From Dichetophora obliterata (taxonomy: Eukaryota; Arthropoda; Insecta; Diptera; Sciomyzidae): a stretch of 64,000 bases of DNA. Where the stretch lies: NCBI GenBank assembly GCA_963920525.1, contig OY986439.1, positions 24,936,819 through 25,000,818 of the forward strand, written 5' to 3'. The notes beneath the pieces were generated by a model. That model ran no database searches. It saw nothing but the letters and a program-made list of their open reading frames with translations, and was not told where the DNA came from. Each line of letters starts with the position of its first letter. Position 1 is the first letter of the stretch. Position numbers and translations under genes: made by a program. Shown here one piece after another: positions 24,119 through 36,746 of this stretch.

Positions 24119-24132
24119 GGAGGGAGAGTATT
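24119..24132 (+). other. Polypurine-tract candidate of the gypsy element
   Basis: GGAGGGAGAGTATT directly precedes the right LTR, the usual site of plus-strand priming. Confidence 0.55.
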
Positions 24133-24294
24133 TGTAGTGTCTACAAATTGTTAAAATATTTTTTTGTTTTAATTTTTATACTTTACGCTTATTTCTGTTT
24201 ATTATTTATAATCATAAAAAAAAGTCAAAGATAAAAAAAAACTATATGCGCATATATTATTAAATAAATTTTACAAAAATAAAACCCCACCATA
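24133..24294 (+). repeat. Right LTR of the gypsy element
   Basis: 162 bp, starting TGTAGTGTCTACA and ending AAACCCCACCATA; partner of the left LTR. CTGCG follows at 24295-24299. Confidence 0.9.
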
Positions 24295-24299
24295 CTGCG

Positions 24300-25508
24300 T
24301 ATTATGCTGCATAAAATGAACAGTGTACAAGTTTTTTTTTTGTTTCATAAAATGTGCCTGTTTTGTTTTTTGTTAATTTGTTGTAAGAAGATGATATTTT
24401 CGAAATTTTTCTAAAATTTATTTTAAAAGAGAGTAAAATAAAGAATATATTAACATTTTATTGTATATGGTTAGTGTACATAGTTTCAAAGATAATGCAA
24501 CATAAACATAAGTGAATACACTCTAGAAGTTTTTTTTTTGTTCACTGTATTTTAAAGCTACTCCAGCAGTCAAGTTTGCAATATTGTAGCTAATATGTAG
24601 TTGTTTATTTGTAGTTCAAACTGGCTCAAAAAATATGATTTTTCTTTTGTATTTTCTTTGAGAAGTCGTATTTATTTTTTGTCTGTTCAGAAAATTTACA
24701 AATATCCCATAAAAGCTCCCTTTAAAAGTGAGTAAGAACAATATTGAATTTGGCGCAACTACAATAACTCTTGATAAATTCATTAGGACATGTATTGTTG
24801 CAATGAAAGCGCCACTGTTACATAGAAATTTTATGCGTAAAGACTTTATTCTTACTGCAAAGTGTTTGTTGCTGTGGCACCTGCTTTTTTAATACGATTT
24901 TTTTTTAACAGTAACAAGTGTTTGTCCTCACAGTGTATAATTTCTTGAGAGTTTAAGTCTTTAACTCGCACAGAAACATAGCAACCAACAACAAAACGCC
25001 TGACCATTTATGCTTCCTTTGTTTATTTTTGCGAACTTAATAACTTTTTTGTTCTATAAGTGTTGCCATGATGACAGAGTTCCTGCCTCAAGAGTTTGTC
25101 TTAGTAACTTTTGTTATTATTTAGGTACTTTTCTTTATTGTCCCATAAATTAAGTCATTTTTATGACGTGCTACTTACATCGTATTCCCCTAACGTGTGA
25201 CGGACCATTAATGTACAGTAAGTTTTTTGTAGATATAGATTCATTTATTTCAGCCACATGTTGTAGTCTGTGGTTGATATCCTTTCCTTGTTAGTTATGG
25301 TTATGTTCATATGGTCATTTATACGAACAGATACTTAAACAAAAAAAATTTATATACATAAAGTATTGTATATGAAACTTTTTATGATAAATTTGATTAG
25401 ACTTTATGATATATTTCTTTAGCAGGGAGCTGTAATTAGTTAACAACTAGTATTGGCAGAATTAAAGTAGCAGCTTTATCTTCAAGAAACATTCTTTTTA
25501 TATAGTTA
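24300..25508. other. AT-rich non-coding stretch
   Basis: No gene, RNA or complete element was recognised. Confidence 0.35.
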
Positions 25509-28500
25509 CTAGCTGAAACCCGGCGCGTTGCTGCCACTCTCCCTATTCAAACGCCCATAAAATGTTATCAGTTAAACAGCATGTCTAAATTGAGGTCAAA
25601 TACTGAATTCCGAGACTGTGCGACCTATATCCACAAAGCTATTCGATATAACAATTTTGGGTTTTATAGGAAGTGCCACGCCCTCTTGATCACCCCTCAT
25701 AGAATGTAATCAATTAAATTGCATGTGTACATGGAGGTCGAATACCGAATACCAAAACTGTGCGACATATAACTCCAAATATATTCGATAACACAAATTT
25801 GGGTTGTATGGGAGGTGCCACTCCCCTTTTTCCTACGCCCATAAAATTTTACCAATGAAACTGCATGTGTAAATTGAGGTCGAATACTGAATTCCAAGGC
25901 TGACCTATAACTTCAAAGCTATTCGATATCGCAAATTTGGGTTAAGTTGGAGGTGCCACGCCCCCCGACAAACTCTAAAAAATTTTATCAGTAAATCTGC
26001 ATGCGTAAATTTTGGTCAAATACTGAATTCCGATGCTGTGCGACCTATAACTCTAAAGCTATTTGATAGCACAAAGTTGGGTTGTATGGGAAGTGTCACT
26101 TCCCTTTTCCCTACGCCCATAAAATGTAAGAAATGAAAGTGCATGTATAAATTTAGGTCGAATACCGATTTCTTACGCTGTCAACCTATAACTTCAAAGC
26201 AATTCGATATTGCAAATTTGGGATGTAAGGGAGATGTCAGGCCTCCCTGTCCAACGCCCATAAAAAAAATCATTGAAACTGCATGTGTAAATTGAGGTCA
26301 AAAACTGAATTCCAAAGCTGAATTCCTATAAATTCAAAGCTATTCGATATCACCAATTTGGGTTGTATGAGAGGTGCCCCTCCCCCTTGTCCAACTCCCA
26401 TAAAATTTCATCACTGAAACGGTACGTCTAAATTGTGGTCGAATACCGAATTTCTAAGCTGTGCAACCCATAACGCTATTCGATAATACAAATTGTTTTT
26501 ATATTAATGGGAGGTAAAAGAAGGTGTGGCATTTCTTCTTAAACCATCTCGTACTCAAAGCAAAGCCACTTACAAAATTTGAGCTCAATCGGACCAATAG
26601 TTTTGGAGTATTGTGATATTTCCAAAAGTAGGCGTAGATGAAGTGTGACAACGCCCGTTTTTATTAAAGTTAGTGACAGTCATCGTAAGAACTTATTTAC
26701 CAAATTTTAATTTAATACGACCAAAACCTTCTTAAAAATAGCATTTTTGTTGATTTGTGGGCGATAAAAGGGGTGTGGCATTACTTTTTTCCTAAACCTT
26801 TGCGTAGCAGTTACGAACAAACCAGTAGAAGGAAGTATCCTATTTGGTCTAGTCGTTTTCAAGTTTTAAGCATCCGAACAAATCACGATTCATTTTTATA
26901 TGTACAGATATTGATTTGTGGGCGCTAAAAGTGGGCGTGAAAACATTTATGTATCGTGACTGCCTCTTGGAGCACTTACACAGCAAGTTTCAGTATAAAA
27001 ATGTGTAGAACTCCGGAATTGCCATGATTTCGAAAAAGTGAGCGTATATATATTGCGACGAAAAAGTTATTTTTGTACAGTTACTGACAGTTACCATCTG
27101 AACAAAATGATAATATCTTAGTTTTTACGATCGAAACCGTATGATATATATCCCTTATTTGGTTTGTGGTCGATAGCGCAAATTTGGCTTGTATGGGAGG
27201 AACCACGCCCCCTCGTCCAAACGTTACCAAACCTCACAGGAACAATCTATCTCCTCGGCAAACGTTGTTCTGCCACAGACCGCCTTACTGCCATACACGA
27301 AAATGTGAAGAAATGTCAAATATATTCACCATTTTCAGTATAGCTGCCGAAAGTAGCCACATTTAGTCTAATACGATCAAAACCGTGCGAAATATAGCAT
27401 TTTTGTTGTTTTGCAAGCGGTAAAAAGGGGTGCGGTAAAATATTTCCCTTGAGCCATCTCGTAATCGAAACAAATCAACTGCCCAAATTTCAGCTCAATT
27501 TAGGTTAAGCCTGGCGCACTTTACTTCACTGGACGCTAACTCCCCGAAAAGTGAGTTTAACTAAAGTAGGGCAGGCCTATTTTTAGTGCACTTGCCGAGA
27601 GTAACCATATGTACTGAATTACAAAATTTTTGTCTAATACGACCCAAACCGTTGAAATAAAACGTTTTCATTGGTTTGTGGGCGGTAAAAAGGGGGCGTG
27701 GAGACCAATTTTTAGTACAGTTGCTAACAGTAACCGTACAAACTAAGCCAACATTTTAGCTCAATCGACCCAGTAGTCAATTTTGATGGTTTCTTAAAAA
27801 GTGGGTGTGGCATATAGCGATGACGCGCTTTTTTAGTACAATTGCCGAAAGTAACCATACAAACTTAAGTATCATATGTTAGTCTCATACGGCCAAAACT
27901 GCATGAAATATAGCATTTTCACTGATTTGTGGGCGCAAAAGGGGGCGTGCAAGCCAATTTTTCGTACAGTTACTGTCAGTAACTTCACAAACCAAAGTAC
28001 CAAATTTAAGTCTTATACGACCAAAACCGTCTGAAATAAACCATTTTCATTTATTTGTGGGCGGTAAAAGGGGGCGTGGAAACCCATTTTAAGGATAGTT
28101 GTCGACAGTAACCGTACATACTAAATTACAAAATTTTAGCCATATACGACCCAAACCGACTGAAATATAACATTTTTATTGATTTGGGGGCGGTAAAAGG
28201 GGGTGTGGCAAATTTTTTTCCTCAACCATCTCGTACCTGAAACAAATCGACTGCCAAAATTTCAGGTCAATCGGTTCAGTAGTTTTGGAGTCTATAGACA
28301 TCACACAGCCAGACACACATCGTTTTGCTTTATATATACATATATAGATATTGATTTGTAAGCGTTAAAAGCGGGCGTGAAAACATTTATAAATTGTCTT
28401 CGTCTCTTGGAGCACCTAAACAGCAAGTTTCACTGTAAAAATGTGCAGAACTCTGGAATTGCCATGATTTCGAAAAAGTGGGCGTATTTATATAACGACC

Positions 28501-28818
28501 ACGCCCATTTTTTGTGCAGTTACCGACAGTAACCATCTGAACAAAATCACCAAATCTTAGTTTTTTACGATTGAAACCGTGAGATATTTTTCTTTTTTTT
28601 TTTGTTTGTGATCGATGGAGCAAATTTGGCTTGTATGGGAGGTACCACGCCCCCTTCTCCAATCGTTACGAAACCTCACAGGAACACTCTCAATATGTGG
28701 CTTTATTTTCCCTGAAAATTTCATAAAGATCGGTTCTGCGGATTTAGAGTCTATACGTGATATAGCCACATACCCACCCACATACCCACATACATACATC
28801 CATTTTTATATATATAGA
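25509..28818 (-). mobile_element. Helitron-like element A with internal tandem arrays
   Basis: Read on the minus strand, the element starts TCTATATATATAAAAATGG preceded by A (28819) and ends GGTTTCAGCTAG followed by T (25508), matching Helitron rules (5'-TC, CTRR-3', insertion between A and T, no TSD). A GC-rich stem candidate, GCGT...ACGC, lies just upstream of the 3' end. The body has about seven copies of a ~140-bp unit (CCCATAAAAT, then AATACTGAATTCC, then TATGGGAGGTGCCACGCCCC) at 25549-26500. It also carries a second family of ~120-150-bp units built on GATTTGTGGGCGGTAAAAGGG at 26740-28220. No Rep/helicase coding was seen. A ~100-bp segment recurs at about 27160 and 28600, so internal rearrangement is likely. 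Confidence 0.6.
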
Positions 28819-31800
28819 TTTACATTTTTTTATAGATAAAAAGAGTGAATATGCAGGGGATTCAAAATGGAGTTGTTAATTTCTTGGGGAAACAAACCAG
28901 AATTAAAAGCTTTTATAGATTTAAAAATTTATTTGAATTATTTCATAAAAAATAAGTAAACCATTTTACTTTAAATTTATTTAAAATTGTAAATAATGTT
29001 ATTTTAAAATAACACTTAAATACAGCTATATTTCTTTTAAATAATCACCTTACTTATTTATCTATGTGCTTTTTAGAGAAAAAAAGTGAAAAAATCTTAC
29101 GAAAAGATTTTCTTGTCAGTGCTTAAAGCAAGATTTATAGCTTATATGAGAAGAAACAACTTTTTAATTTTTTTTTCTAAGATTATTAATAGCCTTGTAG
29201 CTCATTCTAAGTTGTTCAATGATTTGACAGGATAATTAGCCGAACCAAGGTCGAACCATTTTTTTCGAAAACTGTTGGCAAGACGTTGCAATCGAGTAAT
29301 GAAATGGCAACGGAATCCTCGTAATAATGGCAACGCGGTCTTAATAACATAATTAAAATGCTGCATTAAAGCCTTTACTAACATTTAAAAAAACAAAGAG
29401 GATGTTAGCTTAACAAAAGAGAATTACAAGAAAACCTTTTTCTACTTTGGGAAAATAAAGGTTTTTCTACGTAAGCGCAGAAAATTAAATTAAAAGAAAA
29501 ACTAAAAGTTTGTAATAAGGTAAAAAAATTGGTATGATTTGTGAAGCTCTACATCTTATTCTAATGGCAAAAGGCGAAAAAAGGTTAGCGTGAAAAGAAA
29601 ACATGGTGAAGTTTTCTATACTAAAATTGTTGATGTTTTTTTGGGTTAATTTGCATGCCAAAAAGTTTTTTCTCTTTTACTACATGCTTTAAAATAGCTT
29701 TTATATACCAATAGTATGGTAAGAATATTTTGTTTATGTAGAAATGGTATACAAAGAATCTATAAGAACAAAATCTTTTGCCTATTTATAAGGTGACTTT
29801 TAAAAATATTCCATTATTCATTTTTATTTGCTATGGCTTGACGATAAAACAAACAAAAAAAATGCCATGTTAAAAACTGTAAATAAACAAAAAATACATT
29901 ATCTTGATTGCTTTGAATAGAACATAAACATTTAACTGGCAATAGTTAAAATATTACAGACTCTTGTTTCTTGTCATAAATAACTGAATATCTGGTTGTG
30001 TCCACAGTCAGTTTTTAGTTAAAAACTTAAGGTTTTTAGTGGAAGCGGAAGCGAAAGCGAAAGCGAAAGCTCTCACAATTTAGTGGTGCATTTTGGCAAA
30101 TTCGATGAACTCCAAAGAATAATAGTGAAAAAGGAAGAGGCAACTAAAAGAACAGACACAAATCTTCGTAGAGCATTGAGCTTTGTGGTCAAAAATAAAT
30201 TCGTGCGATCTCAACAAAGGAATTTATTCAAATACAAGTTTCAAATCCAATAAGACGTAAGCAGTGGGTGGGTCACAGCTTAATCACTAGAAACTACTGA
30301 TGATGGAAGCTAAGCTCCTTCCGAAACAGTTTTTCTAGTCTGCTGTGTGATTGACTCTATACAGAGTTTGTTTTTGTTGCTATTGTTGCCTTCTTCAAAA
30401 AACTTACTTGATCAAGACTGCATTTTAAAATTGATATTATCCCCGTTTAATATTTTCAATTAAGAATAACAAAATAAGAAACAGCTGTTTTATTACGAAA
30501 CTTCAATAAGCATAGCTTTCAGAGTTGTAATATATTTGCATTTTTTATACGGAAGGCAACAATAAAATGTTTAAACTAGTGTAAAATCTTAGGACAATAT
30601 GAAATTATGACCTGAATATGTTTGATAAATCTTGAAATTTTTATTAAATATTAGCATCTACTTTTAAAGACTGTTTTTCTAAAAACTATATTTTAAATGT
30701 TTCAAAAAATTGCTTAATTGCAAATAAATGTTTTTTAAAACACGCTACTTATTGCTTAAATATTTATATAAAACTTTTAATGGTTTTATTACAGAAAATG
30801 ATTCAAAACAAGAGGATGAAGTCTAGCTTATGAGAGTATATCTTAATACACGACGCATTAACACAAATGCATTATAAAATATTTGCACAAAATGTCCATG
30901 TGTCAAACATGCCCAGTAGTTCCATTCTTGAATAAATCTCAAATGAATCACGTACGATTTTTCTTGATCCTTGACGAAACATGATGATTTGGCCATACAT
31001 TTCATCGACGAAAATTTCATAAAAATGTTTCAAATTCGTGCAAGACGCAATGCAGAAACGTCAGTACTTATCATGCACGAACCCAATATCAAAATATTGA
31101 GGAAGTTTCGTTAACGAAAAGAAGACAGGAATATAAAGAAAATTTGTCAAGGAATTTAAATCGATACTTAAAATCGAAAAATAAAATTCGTGAAGGAATA
31201 TTATACCAAAACGTTGAGGAAGTGAAAACGCTGTATTGTTGCAGCTTAGCCTCTGAACGATTCGGTGAATTACAACAATTATGAATATCTTCAAGTTGTT
31301 GTAATAGAGTGGAAAAAGTTAGACGCTGACAACCGCTGCTTTGCATTATATATTTTATGCATTTTTTAAGTCCAGCGGCTCATGCAGAAACTTCTTACAA
31401 GAAATCATCACGAAAAATTCGTCAATGATGCTGCGAACTACTGGGTGGCTTTTCACAAATATAAAAAAAAATCACACTTCTTCAATTTTCATTCGTTCAT
31501 TCACTACTACATATAAGTAGTAATTTGTTATAAATTTATTTGCTTCGAGGATATGTCTTTATTACAATGATTTATATTTATGAAATGATTTTTATAAGGC
31601 ATCTCCCCTAATGACTCTTATGCTAATAATGGTTTCAGACCATTTTAAAAGAAGATGTTTTTCACTTTTCTCAGTAGTTGTCAAAATGACTCTGTTTTGT
31701 TGTAAACCAAAATTTTATGAACCAAAAACGTATATCAATAAATTAAAACTTAATCGTACGTCCGCGACGTGTCGCACATGTTGTGCTCTAGTTATGCTTT

Positions 31801-32592
31801 TAGAAATTTGGCAACATCACACATAAGATAATTTATGCACAAGAGCACTTTAACAAGGATATGCCGCTTTATAGAGCTTAACGACAATAGATTTCGCCAC
31901 AAAAATGGTTGTAAAAAAATAACTATGATTTATAATTTTTTGGAATATTTAATTTTGTACAAAGGTCAAATATCACACAGAACGTGCATAAAATTGCGAT
32001 ATGGTGATATTGTTTTGAAAATGTCAGATATAAGTTTCATTTATTTTTAACATGATAAATTTTTTACTGCAAATTGCTTAGAGTTGCAAAGTACTTCTTT
32101 GATATATGCTAAATAAAATTACTTCAACCTCTATGAAAATTAATTGTGTGCATTGTGCTATTTCTGTTCTATCATACAGAGTGCTATCATGGAAGATAAT
32201 TTAGTAAACAATATTCTGCAAAATAAACCCCTACTCGAAAGCCTATTGCAAGCAACAAATATTAATGTACATTTAAATAACAATAAACCGAAAGTGAAAG
32301 AGCAATAAAACAATAAAAACTCTGACCACGTTTAACGCCCATGGTTATGAATGCTTTTTGGCTATTGGTATGTAAATAAATAAAATGGCAACGCATCTGT
32401 TTAAGTATAAATAAAGGCGAGGCGGAAAACCATTATGTGCATAAAATAATATTGGCTCTTAATGAGAGTTTTGTGGTTTCTAGATATGAATTATTTTGCT
32501 ATACAGAACTTTTATATTATTTGATGATAAAATGTTAGTGCCTTAGTTTTACTGGTATAATGGGTATGTTAAGTCTAGAGGTCCCACCAGCG
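28819..32592. other. Mostly AT-rich non-coding stretch
   Basis: Contains a short GGAAGC/GAAAGC microsatellite at 30040-30070, an inverted repeat TTCGTGCA/TGCACGAA at 31036-31083, and CCCAGTAGTTC near 30911 whose inverted copy GAACTACTGGG is near 31434, possibly the ends of a ~530-bp MITE. At 32188-32307 a 39-codon ORF (MEDNLVNNILQNKP…) follows a plausible splice acceptor, but I recognise nothing in it. Confidence 0.35.
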
Positions 32593-32616
32593 CACAGTAC
32601 TTTGTCTCATAGGAAT
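32593..32616 (+). repeat. Left terminal inverted repeat of the Transib-like element
   Basis: Starts CACAGTACTTTG and continues to GGAATAAAT. It is the inverse of the right end (39277-39315), which carries an extra ~10 nt before GGAATAAAT. Confidence 0.82.
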
Positions 32617-32789
32617 AAATCAAGATTTTTGTTGTGGCAGATCCTAACAAAATTGGTACCGTTTTTTTGGAAATACTTCCACTAAGAAGAATCCAAATTT
32701 TTTTGCCAATTGAACAATTTTTGTAGACTCTACATCTCCTTAAAGTCAACCATTTTTATGCATTTTGATTGTTGTGGAATATTTGATTT

Positions 32790-33535
32790 TGGACATCATG
32801 CAAAAAAAAAAATTGCTGTAAACGCAATTTTTGCCCGATTCTTTTGTTTTTTGATTTGATTTCAAGATTAATATTGTAAAAATAAATCAATTTTAATATA
32901 CATATTTTAAATTAATCTAAAACTAAAAATATAAAAATTGTCCAAAAATAAAATTTTTTTTTAAATATTTTTCAAAAATTTGCAATTTTTGAGAGAAAAA
33001 AAAAACATCAAAAAAAAATCTCTTTAATTTTTTAAATATATTTTAATATACATATTTATCTTTCAAATTCCAAAATTTGATATCCGCCTGCGTCCGCCCT
33101 TCGGAGTTATCACGTTTTGAAGAATAGTCTAAAAATCATATTTTCTTTTAATTAATGGAAATTAGTAATTTGCACATCTTACAAAGAAAAAATTGCCAAA
33201 ATTGCAATTTTGGCCCAATTCTTTTTATTTTTGATTTTTCTTCAAGATAAGTACTGTAAAAATAAATACATTTTAATATGTTTAAAATTTAGCTGAAAGT
33301 AAAAAATTAAAATACGCCAAAAAATAAATTTTTCTGTAAATATTTTCCAAAAATTTCCAATTTTTGAGAGCAAATTAAAAAAAAAAACAACGAAAAACAT
33401 CTCTTTTATTTTCAAATATATTGTTATTTATGTATTTTTCTTTCAAAATTCCAAAACATATTAACCTTTTTTATCCGACTTTTAGAGTTTTCGTATTTTG
33501 AAAAATGGTCAAAAAATCATATTTTCCTCTAATAA
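32790..33535. repeat. Imperfect tandem duplication, period about 375 bp
   Basis: Two parallel copies (about 32790-33160 and 33165-33535) share the order: AAATTGC, CCCGATTCTTTT/CCCAATTCTTTT, TCAAGAT, GTAAAAATAAAT, CAATTTTTGAGAG, TTTCTTTCAAA and TCATATTTTC. AT-rich, non-coding, inside the Transib-like element upstream of the LINE. Confidence 0.65.
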
Positions 33536-33784
33536 ACGTAGCATGTAGTGAGGAGTTTACTCCTTTGAAATGTAAACAAACATATTTATGGGTGACTAAT
33601 TTCGAAAATGACCTAAGTCCATTTTTTTTTAATAATCGTTTTCATTAGGTAAAAAACTAGTATGTTTATTTCTATGAGAAAAAAGTTTATTTCTTAAGAA
33701 AAATGAGGAACTTGAAATCTAAATACTATAAAAAATATCAAAAAACACATAACATATGCGATTTTGGATGCTATACCTCGATTT

Positions 33785-36360
33785 AATACAGTTATCAACA
33801 GTTATGCAAACAATCCTATAATACCTACTTAACAAAAGTAAAATTAAACATCAAATCTGATGCTAAATCCTTCTGGAACTTTGTTAACACACAACGTAAG
33901 ATTGATTCCTATCCTTCTTTTATGAAGTATAATTCGGTTGAGTCTGATAATGATAATAGTATTTGCAATCTTTTTGCTGACTTTTTCAAGACGACTTATT
34001 CATCATCGTCCTATGATTATTTAAATTATCCTTTCAATATTCAATCTTGGGATATTTATTTCCAAATAATTGACACAAACACAGTCTTATCATTTTTAAA
34101 AAATATTAAAACATCATATAAAAGTGGTCCTGATAATATACCTTCATGTATATTAAAATACTGCTGTGAAGAATTAGTTACTCCAATCTCTTTACTATTT
34201 ACTTCATCATTAAAATCCTGCTATTTTCCTGCAGCCTGGAAGCATTCATTTATTATTCCGCTGCATAAATCCGGAAATAGGTCTTTAATTGATAACTACC
34301 GTGGCATCGCAAAATTGAGCGCTTTGCCTAAACTTTTAGAGGCAATTGTTACATCACGACTATCGCATAGCGTTAAATCCTTAATGTCTTCTTTCTAACA
34401 TGGATTCCTTTCTGGAAAATCCACTGTTACTAACCTTCTCGAATTTACATCAAAAACTATAGAAAACTTTGGAAAAGGCATGCAGACTGATGTTATTTAC
34501 ACGGATTTTAGCAAAGCTTTTGACGTTGTAAATCACAAACTATTGATCTTAAAATTACATCTTGTTGGATTTCTTATACCGTTGGTAAAGTGGATTGAAT
34601 CTTACTTAAGCAATAGAACACAATCTGTTCTTTTTAAGCTCAAGAAATCACACGAGTTTCCTGTTACTTCAGGAGTACCTCAAGGAAGTCATCTTGGGCC
34701 TCTTCTGTTTCTACTTTTTATAAACGATTTGCCATCTGTCATAATGCATTCCAGCATCTTAATGTTTGCTGACGACGTCAAACTCTTCCTTTCTTTAAAA
34801 AATGATAATGACGCTGTATTTTTGCAAGCCGACATTGATCATCTTCATAACAAAACGCAAAGCCGAACCGTATGAACCTCAACATGAAGAAATGCAAGCA
34901 TATGTCTTTCTCGCGCAAACCACCAATTAAATGTACCTTCAAAATTTGTGGTTATCCATTGGAGTCCTTAGATAGTTTCAATGATCTTGGAGTTACAATG
35001 GATCCTAAACTACGCTTTAATATTCATGTAAATAAAATAATAAATAGAGCTAATAGTACTTTAGGATTTATTAAACGTTGGGCAAAAGAGTTTAATGATC
35101 CTTTCATAACGAAAACCTTATTCACTTCCCTAGTGCGGCCTATCTTAGAATACGCTTCAGTTGTTTGGTGCCCACGATACAGTTGTTACATAGACGACAT
35201 TGAATCAGTGCAGAAACAATTTCTTTTGTTTTGCTTAAGCTATCTTTATTGTAATACTGATTTTCACTTACCACCTTATGAATATCGGTTACAACTCTTA
35301 AATCTTCCTTCTTTAAAAAATCGGAGAATTATGATAAATGCTTGTTGGATTATAAAACTTTTACATGGCTATGTAAACAGTCCATATTTATTGAGTAAAA
35401 TATATTTTAATATTCCTCTTCGTCCTAGAAGATCTTTTGAGTTACTCCACATGAACTTTTGTAGATCTAATTATTTGCAAAATGAACCTCTTAGAAGCGC
35501 TTGCGGTGATTTTAATTTTGTATCTGATGTTATATCCTCAAGTGAATCCATGGACTCAATCAAACATAAAATTATAGATTACCTGCAGTACCGTCGTTGA
35601 CTATGTAAAGTTCTTTCAAACATATATCGGATGCATCTGGTGATTTGTAAACACATTAATATAACAATCTAAATGGATAAATGGACCTAAGCGTAAAATG
35701 GAAAATTTTGGTGTATAATACATCTAAATAATCTGAATGGACCTAAACCTGGGATCTTCAATTGCCTCATATCTTCATGATGGTTGTGACTTCATTTGTT
35801 GACGGTACCGTGGTGTCTTTTTACCTCTTGAAACACTACGTTAGATCGATTTGTAATATATTAATATGAGTGGCCGATAAGACCTAGTTTGTCTTGGTGC
35901 CTGCGTTTGCAACTGGTTTTCTTTATTTTATGAAATTTGGTTTGGTGAAGTTGACCTAGTTTGTCGAGTAACCACCCTGTCAAGCCAGGATTTCACCGGC
36001 TTCAGGGAGACAGAACGATATATATTATATATATACCTATTGGAGTGGTGTTTTATTGGGTATGAGACCTTGTTTGTCACACGACTCCGCCGTATACAAA
36101 AATTGTTGCTAACTTGACCTTGTTTGCCTTGAAAACGCAACCCTGCTTTGCTGTCTGATATTCGATTTGACTTAACTTTTTTCTTTGTTATTTTTTATAC
36201 TTTAATAAAATAATATACTTTAAGCAATTTACTAAAACTTTTTAGTTTGTTAATAATACATTATATCATTCAAAATCATACTTTATATTTTTAAATTGTA
36301 TTAAATATCTTATTTTATAATTTTAAGGTTTAGCAATCAAGTAAATAAATAAAATTAAAT
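33785..36360 (+). mobile_element. Jockey/CR1-group LINE, 5'-truncated, inside the Transib-like element
   Basis: Only the reverse-transcriptase half and the 3' UTR remain; the coding portion runs from about 33790 to 35600 and the 3' end is near the TAAATAAATAAAATTAAA tail at about 36342-36357. The exact junctions and TSD could not be read. It splits the noncoding 5' part of the Transib-like element from its transposase, so it is the younger insertion. Confidence 0.75.
33790..35600 (+). pseudogene. Jockey-group reverse transcriptase, three frame segments
   Basis: The segments are 33922-34398 (upstream sequence open from about 33790), 34480-34875 and 34872-35600. Motifs in order: SGPDNIPSCILKY, AAWKHSFIIPLHKSG, NYRGIAKLSALPKLLEAIV; after a stop at 34396-34398 come FLSGKSTVTNLLEFTS, IYTDFSKAFDVVNHKLL, SGVPQGSHLGPLLFLLFIN and catalytic LMFADDVKLF. 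After a frame change near 34860 come NLNMKKCKHMSFSR, NDLGVTMDPKLRF and RPILEYASVVWCPRY. The upstream endonuclease is absent. Only about two lesions, so it is relatively young but not functional. Confidence 0.85.
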
Positions 36361-36746
36361 CATTAAATGTTTACTTTTAAAAAAATTAAGACTTAGATCA
36401 TTTTTAAAGTAATCTGTATGAATTTTACTCTACGCTCAAAAGTAAGACGTATCAGTTTGCAGAAAATTTTTTTTTTTTAAGAGGTTCTTTTAATAGTGAT
36501 TTTAACTTATTATGATTGTAAAAGTAATTGGAGTATGAAAATCTATTGTAAAAGTAAAAGTAAAAGTAATTGGAGTATGAATTCTTTTGTAATTGTTTGT
36601 TAAAATGCTGCTATTAAATACAGGTTAAAAATAAATAATGACTATTTATGTTAAAATGTAGGGCTTTCTCATGCTTACTAATGCCAAAATATTTGTTTTT
36701 ACCGTATTTTTCTCAGCGAAAACATTACAAAGATTTTTAATTTAAA

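Larger units (their letters stand above)
15792..24294 (+). mobile_element. Ty3/gypsy LTR retrotransposon with two nested insertions
   Basis: The pair of LTRs (15792-15951 and 24133-24294) is flanked by CTGCG at 15787-15791 and 24295-24299, a 5-bp TSD. Between them lie reverse transcriptase (RT), RNase H and integrase in pol order. gag and protease are missing: the RT begins within about 10-20 bp of the left LTR, so the copy has a large 5' deletion. It was later interrupted at 16494/19370 by an RTE LINE and at 19427/22139 by a DNA transposon. Subtracting both leaves about 2.9 kb. Confidence 0.92.
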